Shown here: positions 32,716 through 41,645 of the stretch, piece after piece
How positions within the stretch are numbered: the stretch's first letter is position 1
How the letters are laid out: every line of letters starts with the position of its first letter
Assembly (NCBI RefSeq): GCF_044803115.1
Contig: NZ_CP085224.1
Coordinates: 2,790,001-2,854,000 of the forward strand
DNA from: Caenispirillum salinarum_A
GTDB taxonomy: Bacteria > Pseudomonadota > Alphaproteobacteria > Rhodospirillales > Rhodospirillaceae
Length of the DNA stretch: 64,000 nt
Direction of reading: 5' to 3'
The notes under the pieces: model-generated
Told to the model about the DNA's origin: nothing
Database searches by the model: none
What the model saw: only the letters and a program-made list of their open reading frames with translations
Position numbers and translations under genes: made by a program

Positions 32716-33843
32716 ATGACCGACCACACCACCGCCCCTGCCGCTTTCCTGCCGCCCGGGTCCGTGATCGGCATCCTGGGCGGCGGCCAGCTGGGCCGCA
32801 TGACGGCGCTGGCGGCGGCGCAATTGGGCTACGACGTGCACGTCTACTGCGGCAGCGAGGACGAGCCGGCGGCCCAGGTCGCGCGCTTCGTGACCACGGC
32901 CTCCTTCGACGACGAGGCGGCGCTGGCTCGCTTCGCCGAGGCCGTGAACGTGGTCACCTACGAGTTCGAGAACATTCCGACCGCCCCCGTGCGCTTCCTG
33001 GAGGAGCGCGTCGCCGTGCGTCCCGGTGCCGCCGTGCTGGAAACCGGCCAGGACCGCATCAAGGAAAAGGCCTTCTTCAACGGCCTGGACGTCGCGACGG
33101 CCCCCTGGAAGCCCGTGCACTCGCTGGCCGACCTGGAGGCGGCGGTGGAGGCGCTTGGCCGCCCGTCCGTGCTGAAGACGGCGCGGCTGGGTTATGACGG
33201 CAAGGGGCAGGTGCGCATCGACCACGGCACCGATCTGGCCGAGGCGTGGGACTCGCTGAAGACCGATGCCGCCGTGCTGGAAGGCTTCATCGACTTCGAC
33301 CGCGAGATCAGCGTGATCGTCGCGCGCGGCACCGACGGCGCCATCGCCTGCTACGATCCGGTGGAGAACATTCACGTCCACCATATCCTCGACACCACCA
33401 TCGCGCCGGCACCGGTGGACGGACCGCGCGGGCGGCAGACGCTGGAGGACGCCGTTTCCGTCGCGAAGAAGGCGGCCGACGCGCTGGAACTGGTGGGCCT
33501 TTTGGCGGTGGAAATGTTCGTCGACCGCTCCGGCCATGTGCTGGTCAACGAAATGGCGCCGCGCCCCCACAACTCGGGGCACTGGACCATGGACGCCTGC
33601 CTCACCAGCCAGTTCGAGCAGCTGGTGCGGGCCATCTGCGGCCTGCCGCTTGGCAGCCCCTTGCGCCGCTGCGACTGCCGCATGAAGAACCTGATCGGCG
33701 AGGACGTTCACCAGTGGCAGGGCGCGCTGTCGGAGACGACGGCGCACGTCCACCTCTACGGCAAGGCAGAGGTGCGGGCCGGCCGCAAGATGGGGCACAT
33801 CAACTACCTCTACCCGCTGTCCGAGGACGGCCACCACGGGTAG
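32716..33843 (+). CDS. purK: N5-carboxyaminoimidazole ribonucleotide synthase
   Basis: A 375-residue ATP-grasp enzyme that uses ATP and bicarbonate to carboxylate aminoimidazole ribonucleotide, feeding PurE. GILGGGQLGRM at the N-terminus, the NVVTYEFENIP strand, the ATP-grasp strand LKTARLGYDGKGQ and the metal-binding EMAPRPHNSGHW box are intact. The length is usual. Co-transcribed with purE. The end lies 15 bases from the convergent dehydrogenase gene and no clear terminator is visible between them. Confidence 0.96.
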   Translation: MTDHTTAPAAFLPPGSVIGILGGGQLGRMTALAAAQLGYDVHVYCGSEDEPAAQVARFVTTASFDDEAALARFAEAVNVVTYEFENIPTAPVRFLEERVAVRPGAAVLETGQDRIKEKAFFNGLDVATAPWKPVHSLADLEAAVEALGRPSVLKTARLGYDGKGQVRIDHGTDLAEAWDSLKTDAAVLEGFIDFDREISVIVARGTDGAIACYDPVENIHVHHILDTTIAPAPVDGPRGRQTLEDAVSVAKKAADALELVGLLAVEMFVDRSGHVLVNEMAPRPHNSGHWTMDACLTSQFEQLVRAICGLPLGSPLRRCDCRMKNLIGEDVHQWQGALSETTAHVHLYGKAEVRAGRKMGHINYLYPLSEDGHHG

Positions 33844-33858
33844 GAGGGCCGGACGGGC

Positions 33859-34614
33859 CTATCGCAGCGCCCCCAGCAGGCCCGCCAGCCGCAGGTACAC
33901 ACGGTTGGGCATCACGCGGCCGGCAATGAACTGCGGTGCAAGTTCCTTCGGGAAGATCACCTCGAAGCAGTCCGACGACAGCCCGCGCACGATCTCCTTC
34001 GCGGCGCGCTCCGGCGTGATGGCGAAGGGCGTGGGCATGGCGCGCTCGGTCAGGCGGGTCTTCACGAAGCCGGGGCTGAACAGCGTCAGGCGGATGCCGT
34101 CGCGCTTCAGGTCGCCGTGGATGGATTCGCACAGGTTGATGAGCGCCGCCTTGCTGGGGCCATAGGCTGCCAGTCCGGGGAAGCCCCGATACCCGGCCAC
34201 CGAGCCGACGACGCCGATGCGTCCGCGCGCCCGGCCGCGCATGGCCGGCAGAACGGCGTCCAGGGCGTTGACCACGCCCAGGTAATTGACGGTCATCACT
34301 TTGGCGGCGCGCTCGGCGGAGAAGTCGGCGCCACTCATGTCCTCGTGGGTGCCGGCGGCGAACAGGGCGAGGTCGATCCCGCCCATCTGCGCCTCGATCT
34401 CGCGGACCGTGGCGCGGCAGGCCTCGACCTCCGTGACGTCCATGGGAAAGGGCTCGCAGGAGCCCGGCAGGGCCTCGGCCTCGCGGGCGAGCGACTCGAG
34501 CGACTCTTCGGTGCGGCCGCTGACCGCAACCTTAACGCCCTGCCCGGCCAGCCGCAGCGCAGTGGCGCGGCCGATGCCTGAACTGGCGCCCGTGATCCAG
34601 GCGGTGGAGAACAT
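33859..34614 (-). CDS. Short-chain dehydrogenase/reductase
   Basis: A 251-residue classical SDR. Cofactor binding is shown by TGASSGIG near residues 8-15 and the active site by S-x(n)-AAYGPSKAAL with the Tyr and Lys four apart. An Arg after the second strand (VSGRTEE) favours NADPH. AAGGAGG lies seven bases before the ATG. The C-terminal part (IAGRVMPNRVYLRLAG) is amphipathic and may touch membrane, as in lipid-modifying SDRs. The substrate cannot be told. The gene is not clearly linked to its neighbours. Confidence 0.85.
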   Translation of the reverse strand: MFSTAWITGASSGIGRATALRLAGQGVKVAVSGRTEESLESLAREAEALPGSCEPFPMDVTEVEACRATVREIEAQMGGIDLALFAAGTHEDMSGADFSAERAAKVMTVNYLGVVNALDAVLPAMRGRARGRIGVVGSVAGYRGFPGLAAYGPSKAALINLCESIHGDLKRDGIRLTLFSPGFVKTRLTERAMPTPFAITPERAAKEIVRGLSSDCFEVIFPKELAPQFIAGRVMPNRVYLRLAGLLGALR

Positions 34615-34788
34615 GGCGGGGCCTCCTTGCAATGGATTTATCATTGCATACGGGGGACGGCGGCCGCCCGATCCCCCTGCATGGCGGCCTCAGCCCTTCC
34701 GGCCTCCCGACATTCTTAATGCATTCTCGTCACACGGCCGGACAAGCTGTTGAGAAGAATGCAAAAAGCGGCGGTCCGGCGTCGGGCA

Positions 34789-35451
34789 TCACCGGCGAAA
34801 CGGCGACCGCTGCGCTCCAAACCGCGGCGGCTTGGGCATCATCTTGCGCGGGTCGGGCAGCTTTCCGAAGGCGTTCTTCAGACGCTTCTCGACGCTGGGA
34901 ATGACGCCGACGGCCCGGAACTGGCGGTCGAGGAAGTCCCAAGTGTCCTCAAAGTCTTCCGAGGTGTCCTCGAACCAGTACAGCAGCGTTGCCGTGTAGA
35001 TGGGCGCCAGCGTCAGACGCTTGGTGTACCACGAGAAATCAGCGCTCTGGTCGCCGGCGGCCTTCCAGATGGCGTCGACCGTCTTCGCCGTGGAGCGGAT
35101 GCTCTGGCCGGCGTACTGGGGCAGTGACAGGGTCGCCACCGCGCGGCGGATGGCCTCGCGGTCGCCGGCCCAGCGGGTCAGGCGGAGCTGGATGGCGCGC
35201 TTGATCCGGGCCGGCGTGTTCAGGCCGGTCAGGTCGTCGGCGGCCATGTCCTCCATCATCATGCGGTCGGCTAGGTCGGCGAAGTGGGTGATCGCCTCGG
35301 CCACGCCGCCGGGGAACAGCCGCTCCGCCGCGCCTGGGCCCAGGTCCTCGTCGTCGCAGGCGTGGCGCAGGGTCTTCATGCTCCAGCCGTCGAAGGGCAC
35401 ATGAAACAGTGCCCGCTGAACGACGGCGTCACGGGAAGCGATCAGGTCCAT
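34789..35451 (-). CDS. COQ9-family ubiquinone biosynthesis protein
   Basis: A 220-residue protein of the COQ9 family, which has a TetR-like fold but no DNA-binding role. In mitochondria COQ9 binds lipid and presents quinone precursors to the hydroxylase COQ7. Family features seen: a VPFDGWSMKTLRHACDDEDL opening (split here by the helix turn), the LTLAPIYTATLLYWFEDTS segment and a basic C-terminus. ATG 35451 has GAGGAG upstream and replaces a weaker upstream TTG. It runs in the same direction as the deformylase 21 bases upstream. The COQ9 link is typical of alphaproteobacteria. Confidence 0.82.
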   Translation of the reverse strand: MDLIASRDAVVQRALFHVPFDGWSMKTLRHACDDEDLGPGAAERLFPGGVAEAITHFADLADRMMMEDMAADDLTGLNTPARIKRAIQLRLTRWAGDREAIRRAVATLSLPQYAGQSIRSTAKTVDAIWKAAGDQSADFSWYTKRLTLAPIYTATLLYWFEDTSEDFEDTWDFLDRQFRAVGVIPSVEKRLKNAFGKLPDPRKMMPKPPRFGAQRSPFRR

Positions 35452-35472
35452 CAAACGGCTCCTCAAGTCAGT

Positions 35473-36030
35473 TCAGCCGGGCACCGGCTCGTCAGGGTCC
35501 GGGCGGTCGGCGGCGGCCATGGCGCGGCGCATCTCGTCGACGAATCCGAAAGTGGACAGGTCGGTCATGCGCATGGGGTACAGCAGTGCGTCCAGGTGGT
35601 CGCATTCGTGCTGCACGACCCGCGCATGAAAGCCCGAGGCTTCGCGCTCGATCACCCCGCCGGCCGGGGTTATCCCCTTGTAGCGTATCCTTTTCGCGCG
35701 CGGAACCATGCCCGTCATGCCAGGGATGGACAGGCAGCCTTCCCACCCCTCGGCGGTTTCCTCGGTCAGCGCCTCGATCTCGGGGTTGACCAGGGCCGTC
35801 AGCGGCACCGGCGTTCCGTCCTCGGTACGGCCGCCGGGAACATGGAAGATCACGACGCGCAGCGGCACATGCACCTGCGGCGCAGCCAGACCGACGCCGC
35901 CGGCATCCGCCAGCGTCTCCTCCATGTCCCGCACCAGGCGCCCGATTTCCGGCGCGGTCGGGTCCGGGACGGGATCGGCCACGCGGCGGAGAACCGGATG
36001 GCCCATCTTCGCGATTTTCAAAATCGACAT
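35473..36030 (-). CDS. def: Peptide deformylase
   Basis: A 185-residue metalloenzyme that removes the formyl group from nascent proteins. All three metal/active-site motifs are present: GVGLAAPQ, EGCLSIPG and QHECDHLDA. Length and motif spacing are usual. The ATG at 36030 starts at MSILKIAKMGHPVLRRVADP, the common family opening, but has only a weak ribosome-binding site. It is not next to fmt here; the adjacent COQ9-like gene follows 21 bases later. Some bacteria have several deformylases, so this may be one of a set. Confidence 0.94.
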   Translation of the reverse strand: MSILKIAKMGHPVLRRVADPVPDPTAPEIGRLVRDMEETLADAGGVGLAAPQVHVPLRVVIFHVPGGRTEDGTPVPLTALVNPEIEALTEETAEGWEGCLSIPGMTGMVPRAKRIRYKGITPAGGVIEREASGFHARVVQHECDHLDALLYPMRMTDLSTFGFVDEMRRAMAAADRPDPDEPVPG

Positions 36031-36240
36031 GATGTGTAATATGATCCCCAAGTGATGGTTGGACAACAAGCCACGACGGCGCAAGCGTCCATCCACATTA
36101 ATGCCTGCGCCCCCTTCACAGATCGGGGCGACGGTGATAGTATTCGCACCCTTCGATCCGGCCTGCCCCGAACGCGAGATGGCTCGCGACGGCGGCGACC
36201 GGTTTCAATGGTTCAGTACATCGAAAGGAGATGAGGTTCC

Positions 36241-36444
36241 GTGCAGGTTCTCGTTCGCGACAACAACGTCGATCAGGCTCTCAAGGCCCTCAAGAAGAAG
36301 ATGCAGCGTGAGGGCATCTTCCGCGAAATGAAGCTCCGTCGTTCCTTCGAGAAGCCCTCGGAGAAGAAGGCCCGCGAAAAGGCCGAAGCCGTGCGCCGCG
36401 CCCGTAAGCTGGAGCGCAAGCGTCTGGAGCGTGAGGGCTTCTGA
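36241..36444 (+). CDS. rpsU: Ribosomal protein S21
   Basis: A 67-residue basic protein of the small ribosomal subunit, which helps mRNA binding near the anti-Shine-Dalgarno sequence. The family pattern VLVRDNNVDQALKALKKKMQ and the EKPSEKKAREKAEAVRR helix are intact, with a highly basic C-terminus. The start codon is GTG at 36241, after AAGGAGATGAGG. It is followed by its own terminator hairpin near 36545. Confidence 0.96.
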   Translation: MQVLVRDNNVDQALKALKKKMQREGIFREMKLRRSFEKPSEKKAREKAEAVRRARKLERKRLEREGF

Positions 36445-36544
36445 GCACCCACCTGCTTTTTCCTTGCCCTCCCCGCGTAGAACGCCGCCATGCGGCGTCC
36501 GCGAAAGGGGGTGAGTGACGACAAGTCATCTCCGACCGATCTTC

Positions 36545-36585
36545 GGCGCGCCCGGCTTCATGCCCGGCGCGCCGTCGTCGTTTTG
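36545..36585 (+). terminator. Probable rpsU terminator
   Basis: GGCGCGCC at 36545-36552 pairs with GGCGCGCC at 36566-36573; beyond one mismatch a further GGC/GCC pair closes a five-base loop. The stem is followed by GTCGTCGTTTT. Confidence 0.6.
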
Positions 36586-36598
36586 GGGTAGCGCCGCC

Positions 36599-36840
36599 GA
36601 GAGGCCACGCCATCCGAACACTCGGTGTTTATGAGTGATGGGCCGCAGGGCCGTCGGAGGATGAGAGGCCTGGGACGCTGCGCCATCAAGGCGGCCGCCG
36701 CGCAGGTTTCGGGCGCGCGGTCGTGTTCACGGCAACCCGTCCGGGGCGTCCGCCCGCGGACTGCCCGATCGAGAGACCCAAGCCCCTCGAACACTCCAGT
36801 TGTTCAGAACAGTGCGCCGCAGGCCCGTCCGGAATGCTGG
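36599..36840. repeat. Two diverged copies of an intergenic repeat
   Basis: Unit 1 starts at 36599 and unit 2 at 36771. Shared blocks in the same order are GAGAG, CGAACACTC (36615 and 36788), a short self-complementary stretch (AACAC/GTGTT in unit 1, GAACA/TGTTC in unit 2) and GCCGCAGG with CCGTC. Similarity is visible but imperfect, as in a dispersed palindromic repeat family. Confidence 0.4.
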
Positions 36841-36922
36841 GAGGTTTGGAGGGCTGGGCCCTCCAACCAGGGATCGGGGCGGCAGCCCCGCGCACACAGC
36901 GCTCCAGCCACCGCCCCTGGTC

Positions 36923-38224
36923 TTACTTCCCCATGCGGAACCGCTCGGCGTCGGCCGGATCGAGGCGGACGATCATGTGCGCCGTCTCCTCGTTATCCTC
37001 GCGCGAGACCACGTCGCCCTTGCGGTAGAGCCACGAGATCGTCGCACCGTCGGTCAGCGGCACGTCGGTTTCGATGGTTTCCCGGTTGCGGGACAGCACT
37101 TCGTCGACGGTGGCCAGAAGGCGGTCGACGCCCTCGCCGGTGATCGCCGACAGGGCGATCATGTTGTCGTCGCGCGCCGCCTGCTGCACCAGTTCGTCGT
37201 GGGCTTCCCGGTCCAGGAGGTCGATCTTGTTCATCGCCTCCAGAAGGCCGGCGTCCACCTCCTCGCCCAGGTTCAGTTCGACGCGCAGCACATGCTCCAC
37301 GTCCGCCTTCTGGGCGGCCGTATCGGGGCTGTGGGCGTCACGGACGTGGACGATGACGTCGGCTTCCAGAACCTCTTCCAGCGTCGCGTGGAAGGCGGCA
37401 ACGAGTTCGTGCGGCAGGTCGGAGACGAATCCCACCGTGTCCGACAGGATCACCTGCTTGCCCGACGGCAGCACGAGCCCGCGCATGGTCGGATCCAGCG
37501 TGGCGAACAACTGGTCCTGGGCGTAGACCTCGGACTTTGTCAGGCGGTTGAACAGGGTCGACTTGCCGGCGTTTGTGTAGCCCACCAGCGCGACGATGGG
37601 ATACGGCACGCGCCGCCGCGCCTCGCGGTGCAGGTTGCGGGTGCGCTTGACCTCCTCCAGCTCCTTCTTCAGGCGCGTGATGCGCTCGGAGATGAGCCGG
37701 CGGTCGATCTCGATCTGGGTTTCACCGGGGCCGCCCATGAAGCCGGCACCGCCCCGCTGGCGCTCAAGGTGGGTCCAGGACCGCACCAGGCGCGAGCGCT
37801 GGTAGCTGAGGTGGGCAAGCTCCACCTGCAACTGGCCTTCGCGGGTGCGGGCGCGCTCGCCGAAGATTTCCAGGATCAGACCCGTGCGGTCGATGACCTT
37901 GGTCTTCCAGTTGCGCTCCAGGTTGCGCTGCTGCACGGGGCTCAGGTGGCAGTCCATGACGACCACCTCCACCTCGTTGTCCTCGATGATGGACTGAAGG
38001 CGCTCCACCTGCCCTTCCCCGAGGAAGGTGGCGGGGCGCGGCTTGTTCAGCGTCACCACCTCGCCGTGGACGATGTTCAGGTCGATGGCGAGCGCCAGGC
38101 CCTTGGCCTCTTCAAGACGCTCGGTGGGGTCGCGCGCGTCATCGTTCGTCCCCCGCTGCTTGACAGCAGGATGGACGACCAGGCACCGCGCGGGGTCCCT
38201 TTTCGTGGATGTGGGTTCGGTCAA
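36923..38224 (-). CDS. hflX: GTPase HflX
   Basis: A 433-residue GTPase that binds the large ribosomal subunit and splits stalled or stress-arrested ribosomes. The N-terminal HflX domain ends in the glycine-rich linker RGGAGFMGGPGETQIE; the G domain has GYTNAGKSTLFN, DTVGFV and NKIDLL. The start is TTG at 38224, 16 bases after the hfq stop, with no strong ribosome-binding site and no later ATG compatible with the family opening (CLVVHP). The hfq-hflX pair is conserved in proteobacteria. It is the last gene of the long minus-strand train. Confidence 0.94.
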   Translation of the reverse strand: MTEPTSTKRDPARCLVVHPAVKQRGTNDDARDPTERLEEAKGLALAIDLNIVHGEVVTLNKPRPATFLGEGQVERLQSIIEDNEVEVVVMDCHLSPVQQRNLERNWKTKVIDRTGLILEIFGERARTREGQLQVELAHLSYQRSRLVRSWTHLERQRGGAGFMGGPGETQIEIDRRLISERITRLKKELEEVKRTRNLHREARRRVPYPIVALVGYTNAGKSTLFNRLTKSEVYAQDQLFATLDPTMRGLVLPSGKQVILSDTVGFVSDLPHELVAAFHATLEEVLEADVIVHVRDAHSPDTAAQKADVEHVLRVELNLGEEVDAGLLEAMNKIDLLDREAHDELVQQAARDDNMIALSAITGEGVDRLLATVDEVLSRNRETIETDVPLTDGATISWLYRKGDVVSREDNEETAHMIVRLDPADAERFRMGK

Positions 38225-38240
38225 TTGGGTCCAGTCAGAA

Positions 38241-38507
38241 TCAGGACTGTTGGGCCGCCGCTTCGCCCTCTTCCCGCGTCTGCTCGAACAGCGAGATGGG
38301 CGTGGTCGGCATCACGGTGGAGATGGCGTGCTTGTAGACGAGCTGGGTATGCCCGTCGCGGCGCAGAAGCAGCGAGAAGTTGTCGAACCAGGTGACAATC
38401 CCCTGGAGCTTCACGCCGTTAACCAGAAACACGGTGACGGGAGACTTGTTCTTGCGGATGTGGTTCAGGAAAACGTCCTGAACGTTCTGAGATTTTTCAG
38501 CAGACAT
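38241..38507 (-). CDS. hfq: RNA chaperone Hfq
   Basis: An 88-residue Sm-like hexameric protein that pairs small RNAs with mRNAs. Both Sm motifs are clear: VFLVNGVKLQGIVTWFDNF and QLVYKHAISTVMP, with the distal-face and rim residues in place. The acidic-Gln C-terminal tail is short, as usual in alphaproteobacteria. AAAAGGGC lies eight bases before ATG 38507. Expression may come both from the ntr train and from its own promoter in the AT-rich 38508-38590 gap, which has a run of seven T on the plus strand. Confidence 0.97.
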   Translation of the reverse strand: MSAEKSQNVQDVFLNHIRKNKSPVTVFLVNGVKLQGIVTWFDNFSLLLRRDGHTQLVYKHAISTVMPTTPISLFEQTREEGEAAAQQS

Positions 38508-38590
38508 ATGTCGGCCCTTTTTCGTTTTTTTGTCCCCGCACGGGCAGATGATCAGCCCGCTTGAATTGCGTACACCAGCCCTGGTTACCA

Positions 38591-39262
38591 TCAAACACGG
38601 GCGTTGGAAACCGTCTGTTCACGCAGGTGTTCCAGAAGCGCGCCCGTTTCGCTGATATGGATATCCGGCGCGCATTTCGCAAACTCCTGCGCATCGGGAG
38701 CCGCCGGTCGCAGAAGCACCGACCGGCACCCCGAGTCGCGGGCGCACTGGACGTCCACCGGCATGTCGCCGACGAACCACACCACATGCTCCGCCGGGTC
38801 GATGCCGGAGCCCTTCAGCGCCAGGTGCACAACGTCGGTCGCCGGCTTGTCGCGCGGCGCGTCACCCGCCCCCACCAGCCGGTGGAAGTAAGGCGTCCAG
38901 CCCAGATGGTCGGCCTCCTGCCGCAGATAGCGGCCGGTCTTGTTGGAAACTACGGCCAGCAGAACCCCCTCCTCGGCAAGCCCCTTCAGCAGGTCGGCCG
39001 CACCGGGCAGCGGGCGCAGCATGTCGATGTGGACCTCGCCGAAGGTGCGGTAGAAGATTTCCGCCGCTTCCTCCCAGGCATCGCCGAACAAGTCGGGGAA
39101 GGCTTCCCGCAGCGACCGGGCGATGCGCCGCTGGGCCTCTTCCTCGGTCCAGGGGTCTTGGCCCATCGCCTCCAGCGTGGTGTTCATGGCCTTGATGATG
39201 CAGGGCCAGGTGTCCACCAGCGTATTGTCCCAGTCGAACAGGATGGCGTCAGGACGCGACAT
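38591..39262 (-). CDS. HAD-superfamily phosphatase, phosphoglycolate-phosphatase-like
   Basis: A 223-residue class IA HAD hydrolase. Motif I is LFDWDNTLVDTW with the nucleophile and acid Asp, motif II is VVSNKTGRYL, motif III Lys is in RDKPATD and motif IV acids are in VVWFVGDMPVDVQ. The helical cap sits between motifs I and II. Such enzymes remove phosphate from small metabolites; phosphoglycolate is a common substrate, but the exact one cannot be told. The ATG overlaps the end of the transaminase gene by 14 bases, so the two are translated together; the pairing may reflect co-control with the ntr train rather than a shared pathway. Confidence 0.85.
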   Translation of the reverse strand: MSRPDAILFDWDNTLVDTWPCIIKAMNTTLEAMGQDPWTEEEAQRRIARSLREAFPDLFGDAWEEAAEIFYRTFGEVHIDMLRPLPGAADLLKGLAEEGVLLAVVSNKTGRYLRQEADHLGWTPYFHRLVGAGDAPRDKPATDVVHLALKGSGIDPAEHVVWFVGDMPVDVQCARDSGCRSVLLRPAAPDAQEFAKCAPDIHISETGALLEHLREQTVSNARV

Positions 39263-40130
39263 GGGTCCACGCATCCGCCGGAATCGCATTCAGGTGGTCG
39301 TAGTACAGCGCCCGCAGCCGGGTCGCCACGCTGCCCGGCTTGCCGTTGCCCAGCACCGCGTCGTCGATCTGCACCACCGGCATGACGAAGGCCGTGGTGC
39401 CGGAGACGAAAGCCTCGCGCGCCTGCTTGGCCTCCTCCAGCGAAAAGGCGCGTTCCTCCACCTCGATGCCGTTGGCGCGGGCGAGGTCGATGAGGGTGGC
39501 GCGGGTGATGCCGGGCAGGATCTCGTGCCCCAGGGGACGGGTGACGAGGCGCCCCTGCTGGTCGACGATCCAGGCATTCGACGCGCCGGCCTCGGTCACC
39601 ATGCCGTCGGCGTCCACCTGGAAGACCTCGTAGCAGCCGGCTTCGGCGGCCTTCTGCTTGGCCATGGCGTTGGGCAGCAGGCCGACGGTCTTGATGTCGC
39701 GGCGCTTCCAGCGGATATCCTCCACCGAGATCACCTTCACGCCGTCCTCGATCACCTGCTTTCGGATGGCCGGCATGGGCCGCGCCGTCGCCACGACCGA
39801 AGGCTTGATGCCCTGCGACCAAGTGTGGACGCGCGGCGCGGTGCCGCGGTTGACCTGGAGGTAGACGATGCCGTCGGTCACCTTGTTGCGGCGCACCACT
39901 TCCCGCAGGACGTGGGCGAGCACGGGCCGGTTGGCGGGCATGGGGATCTTCAACTCGCGCAGGCCCGTTTCAAGCCGATCGAAGTGCCCCGCCAAGTCCA
40001 CGGGGCGCCCCTTCCACACCGCGATCACCTCGTAGATGCCGTCGGCGAACTGATGGCCGCGGTCCTCGATATGCACCGAGGCCGCGCGGTGCGGCAGGTA
40101 CCGGCCGTTGACGTAGGCGATGCGGGACAT
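39249..40130 (-). CDS. dat: D-amino-acid aminotransferase, class IV
   Basis: A 293-residue fold-type IV PLP enzyme. The likely PLP Lys is K147 in RRDIKTVGLLPN, and the EAGASNAWIV strand holds the Glu that contacts the cofactor. The opening YVNGRYLPHRAASVHIEDRG and the GIYEV segment match D-alanine transaminases more than branched-chain or lyase members. It interconverts D-amino and keto acids and can supply D-glutamate for the cell wall. It lies between trkA and the HAD gene, a position often kept in Rhodospirillales. Substrate preference in this family is hard to predict from sequence. Confidence 0.85.
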   Translation of the reverse strand: MSRIAYVNGRYLPHRAASVHIEDRGHQFADGIYEVIAVWKGRPVDLAGHFDRLETGLRELKIPMPANRPVLAHVLREVVRRNKVTDGIVYLQVNRGTAPRVHTWSQGIKPSVVATARPMPAIRKQVIEDGVKVISVEDIRWKRRDIKTVGLLPNAMAKQKAAEAGCYEVFQVDADGMVTEAGASNAWIVDQQGRLVTRPLGHEILPGITRATLIDLARANGIEVEERAFSLEEAKQAREAFVSGTTAFVMPVVQIDDAVLGNGKPGSVATRLRALYYDHLNAIPADAWTHVAS

Positions 40131-40189
40131 GCGGAACGGTTCCTTCTAGATCTGACGACTGCAACTTTCCTGTGCCGGTGGACCGGCGA

Positions 40190-41566
40190 TCAGAAGTATT
40201 CCAGGCGGACGGAGAACATCTTCTCCACTTTCTTGACGGCCTCCTTGGCGGCGAACAGCACGACGCGGTCGCCGCCCTTCACCACCGTGCCGCCGCGCGG
40301 GCTGATGACCTCCTCCCCGCGCACCACGGCGCCGATGATGACGCCGTGGGGCAGCTTCACGTCGCGCAGCGGCTTGCCGACGATGGACGACGTTTCCAGC
40401 GCGTCGGCCTCGATCATCTCGCCGAAGCCTTCATGCAGGGAATGTACGGCGTGAATGCGGCCGCGGCGCACGTGCTGGAGGATGTTTGAGACCGTGATGG
40501 CGCGCGGGTTGACCACCACGTCCACCCCCAGCGGGCTGACCAGCGCGTTGTAGGTGGTCTTGTTCAGCAGCGCGATGGCGCGCGAGGCGCCGGCACGCTT
40601 GGCCAGCAGCGAGGACAGGATGTTGACCTCGTCGTCGTCGGTGATGGCGACCACCGTTTCCACGTTGCCGATGCTCGCCTCGTCGAGGATTTCCGGGTCC
40701 AGCACGTCGCCGTTGAGCACGATGGTGCGGTTGAGCGTCTTGGCGACGAACTCGGCGCGCTCCTTGTCCTGCTCGATAACCTTGGCGCTGATCTCGGGGT
40801 GCTCGTTCTCAAGCTGCTGGGCCAGGAACAGGCCGATGTTGCCGCCGCCGAAGATCAGCACGCGGCGGGTCTCCTGCTCTTCATGCCCGAAGGCCGAGAG
40901 CGCGCGGTCCATGTGGTCGCGCGAGCACACGAAGTAGATTTCGTCGCCCGGCAGCATCTGGTCGTCGGGCGACGGCACCATGGGCTTGTCGTCGCGCACT
41001 ATGCCGACAATGACGATCTGAAGGTCGGGAAACAGCTGGGTGAGCTGGCGCAGCGGCGTGTGAACGACCGGAGTATCCTCGGAGCAGCGCACGCCCAGAA
41101 CCTGCACCTTGCCTTCCACCAGGGGAATGATGTCGATGGCGCCGGGCACGCGCAGACGGCGGGTGACGGCGCGGGCCACCTCGATCTCGGGGCTGATGAT
41201 GACGTCGATGGGCATGTTCTCGCGCGAGAACAAGTTGGCCCAGATGGGTTGCAGATAGCTTTGGTTGCGCACGCGCGCGATCTTGGTCGGCACGGCGAAC
41301 AGGCTGTGCGCCACTTGGCAGGCGACCATGTTCACCTCGTCGGCGGCCGTGACCGCGATGACCATGTCGGCGTCCGACACGCCCGCCTGCTCCAGCACGT
41401 TGGGGTGGCTGGCGTACCCAAGCACCGCCTTCACGTCCAGGCCGTCGGAGATCTTGCGGATCAGGTCCGGCCGCTGGTCGATGACGGTGATGTCGTTGTT
41501 CTCGACGGCGAGGTAGCGGGCGATGTTGTACCCGACCTGACCGGCGCCGCAGATAATGACCTTCAT
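40190..41566 (-). CDS. trkA: Trk potassium-uptake regulatory protein TrkA
   Basis: A 458-residue peripheral membrane protein that gates the Trk potassium channel. It consists of two RCK modules: the first begins MKVIICGAGQVGYNIARYLA, the second RRVLIFGGGNIGLFLAQQLE, each a Rossmann NAD-binding unit followed by a TrkA-C domain. Length is usual. GGAGGAC is seven bases before ATG 41566. The position directly after ntrX is a hallmark of alphaproteobacterial ntr loci. Confidence 0.95.
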   Translation of the reverse strand: MKVIICGAGQVGYNIARYLAVENNDITVIDQRPDLIRKISDGLDVKAVLGYASHPNVLEQAGVSDADMVIAVTAADEVNMVACQVAHSLFAVPTKIARVRNQSYLQPIWANLFSRENMPIDVIISPEIEVARAVTRRLRVPGAIDIIPLVEGKVQVLGVRCSEDTPVVHTPLRQLTQLFPDLQIVIVGIVRDDKPMVPSPDDQMLPGDEIYFVCSRDHMDRALSAFGHEEQETRRVLIFGGGNIGLFLAQQLENEHPEISAKVIEQDKERAEFVAKTLNRTIVLNGDVLDPEILDEASIGNVETVVAITDDDEVNILSSLLAKRAGASRAIALLNKTTYNALVSPLGVDVVVNPRAITVSNILQHVRRGRIHAVHSLHEGFGEMIEADALETSSIVGKPLRDVKLPHGVIIGAVVRGEEVISPRGGTVVKGGDRVVLFAAKEAVKKVEKMFSVRLEYF

Positions 41567-41645
41567 GGTAGTCCTCCAGCCGGCCCGAACCTTGCGCAAA
41601 ACGCGCGGAGCTGAGCCGCAGCAGTGTCGAAACGCGCCGGCGCGC

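Larger units (their letters stand above)
36445..36922. other. Intergenic region with terminator and two related repeat units
   Basis: No gene is supported in these 478 bases. They contain a small hairpin (ACGCCGC/GCGGCGT near 36482-36498), the strong terminator at 36545-36585, and two imperfect copies of a roughly 60-base unit beginning GAGAG at 36599 and 36771. Each copy contains CGAACACTC, then a short hairpin, then GCCGCAGG-CCGTC. Near the hflX stop, stems GGAGGGC/GCCCTCC and CGGGGC/GCCCCG occur, likely part of the hflX transcript end. Confidence 0.5.

Noticed and set aside
36470..36505. Hairpin ACGCCGC/GCGGCGT just after rpsU as the main terminator
   Set aside because: It lacks a T-run; the hairpin at 36545 followed by GTCGTCGTTTT fits better.
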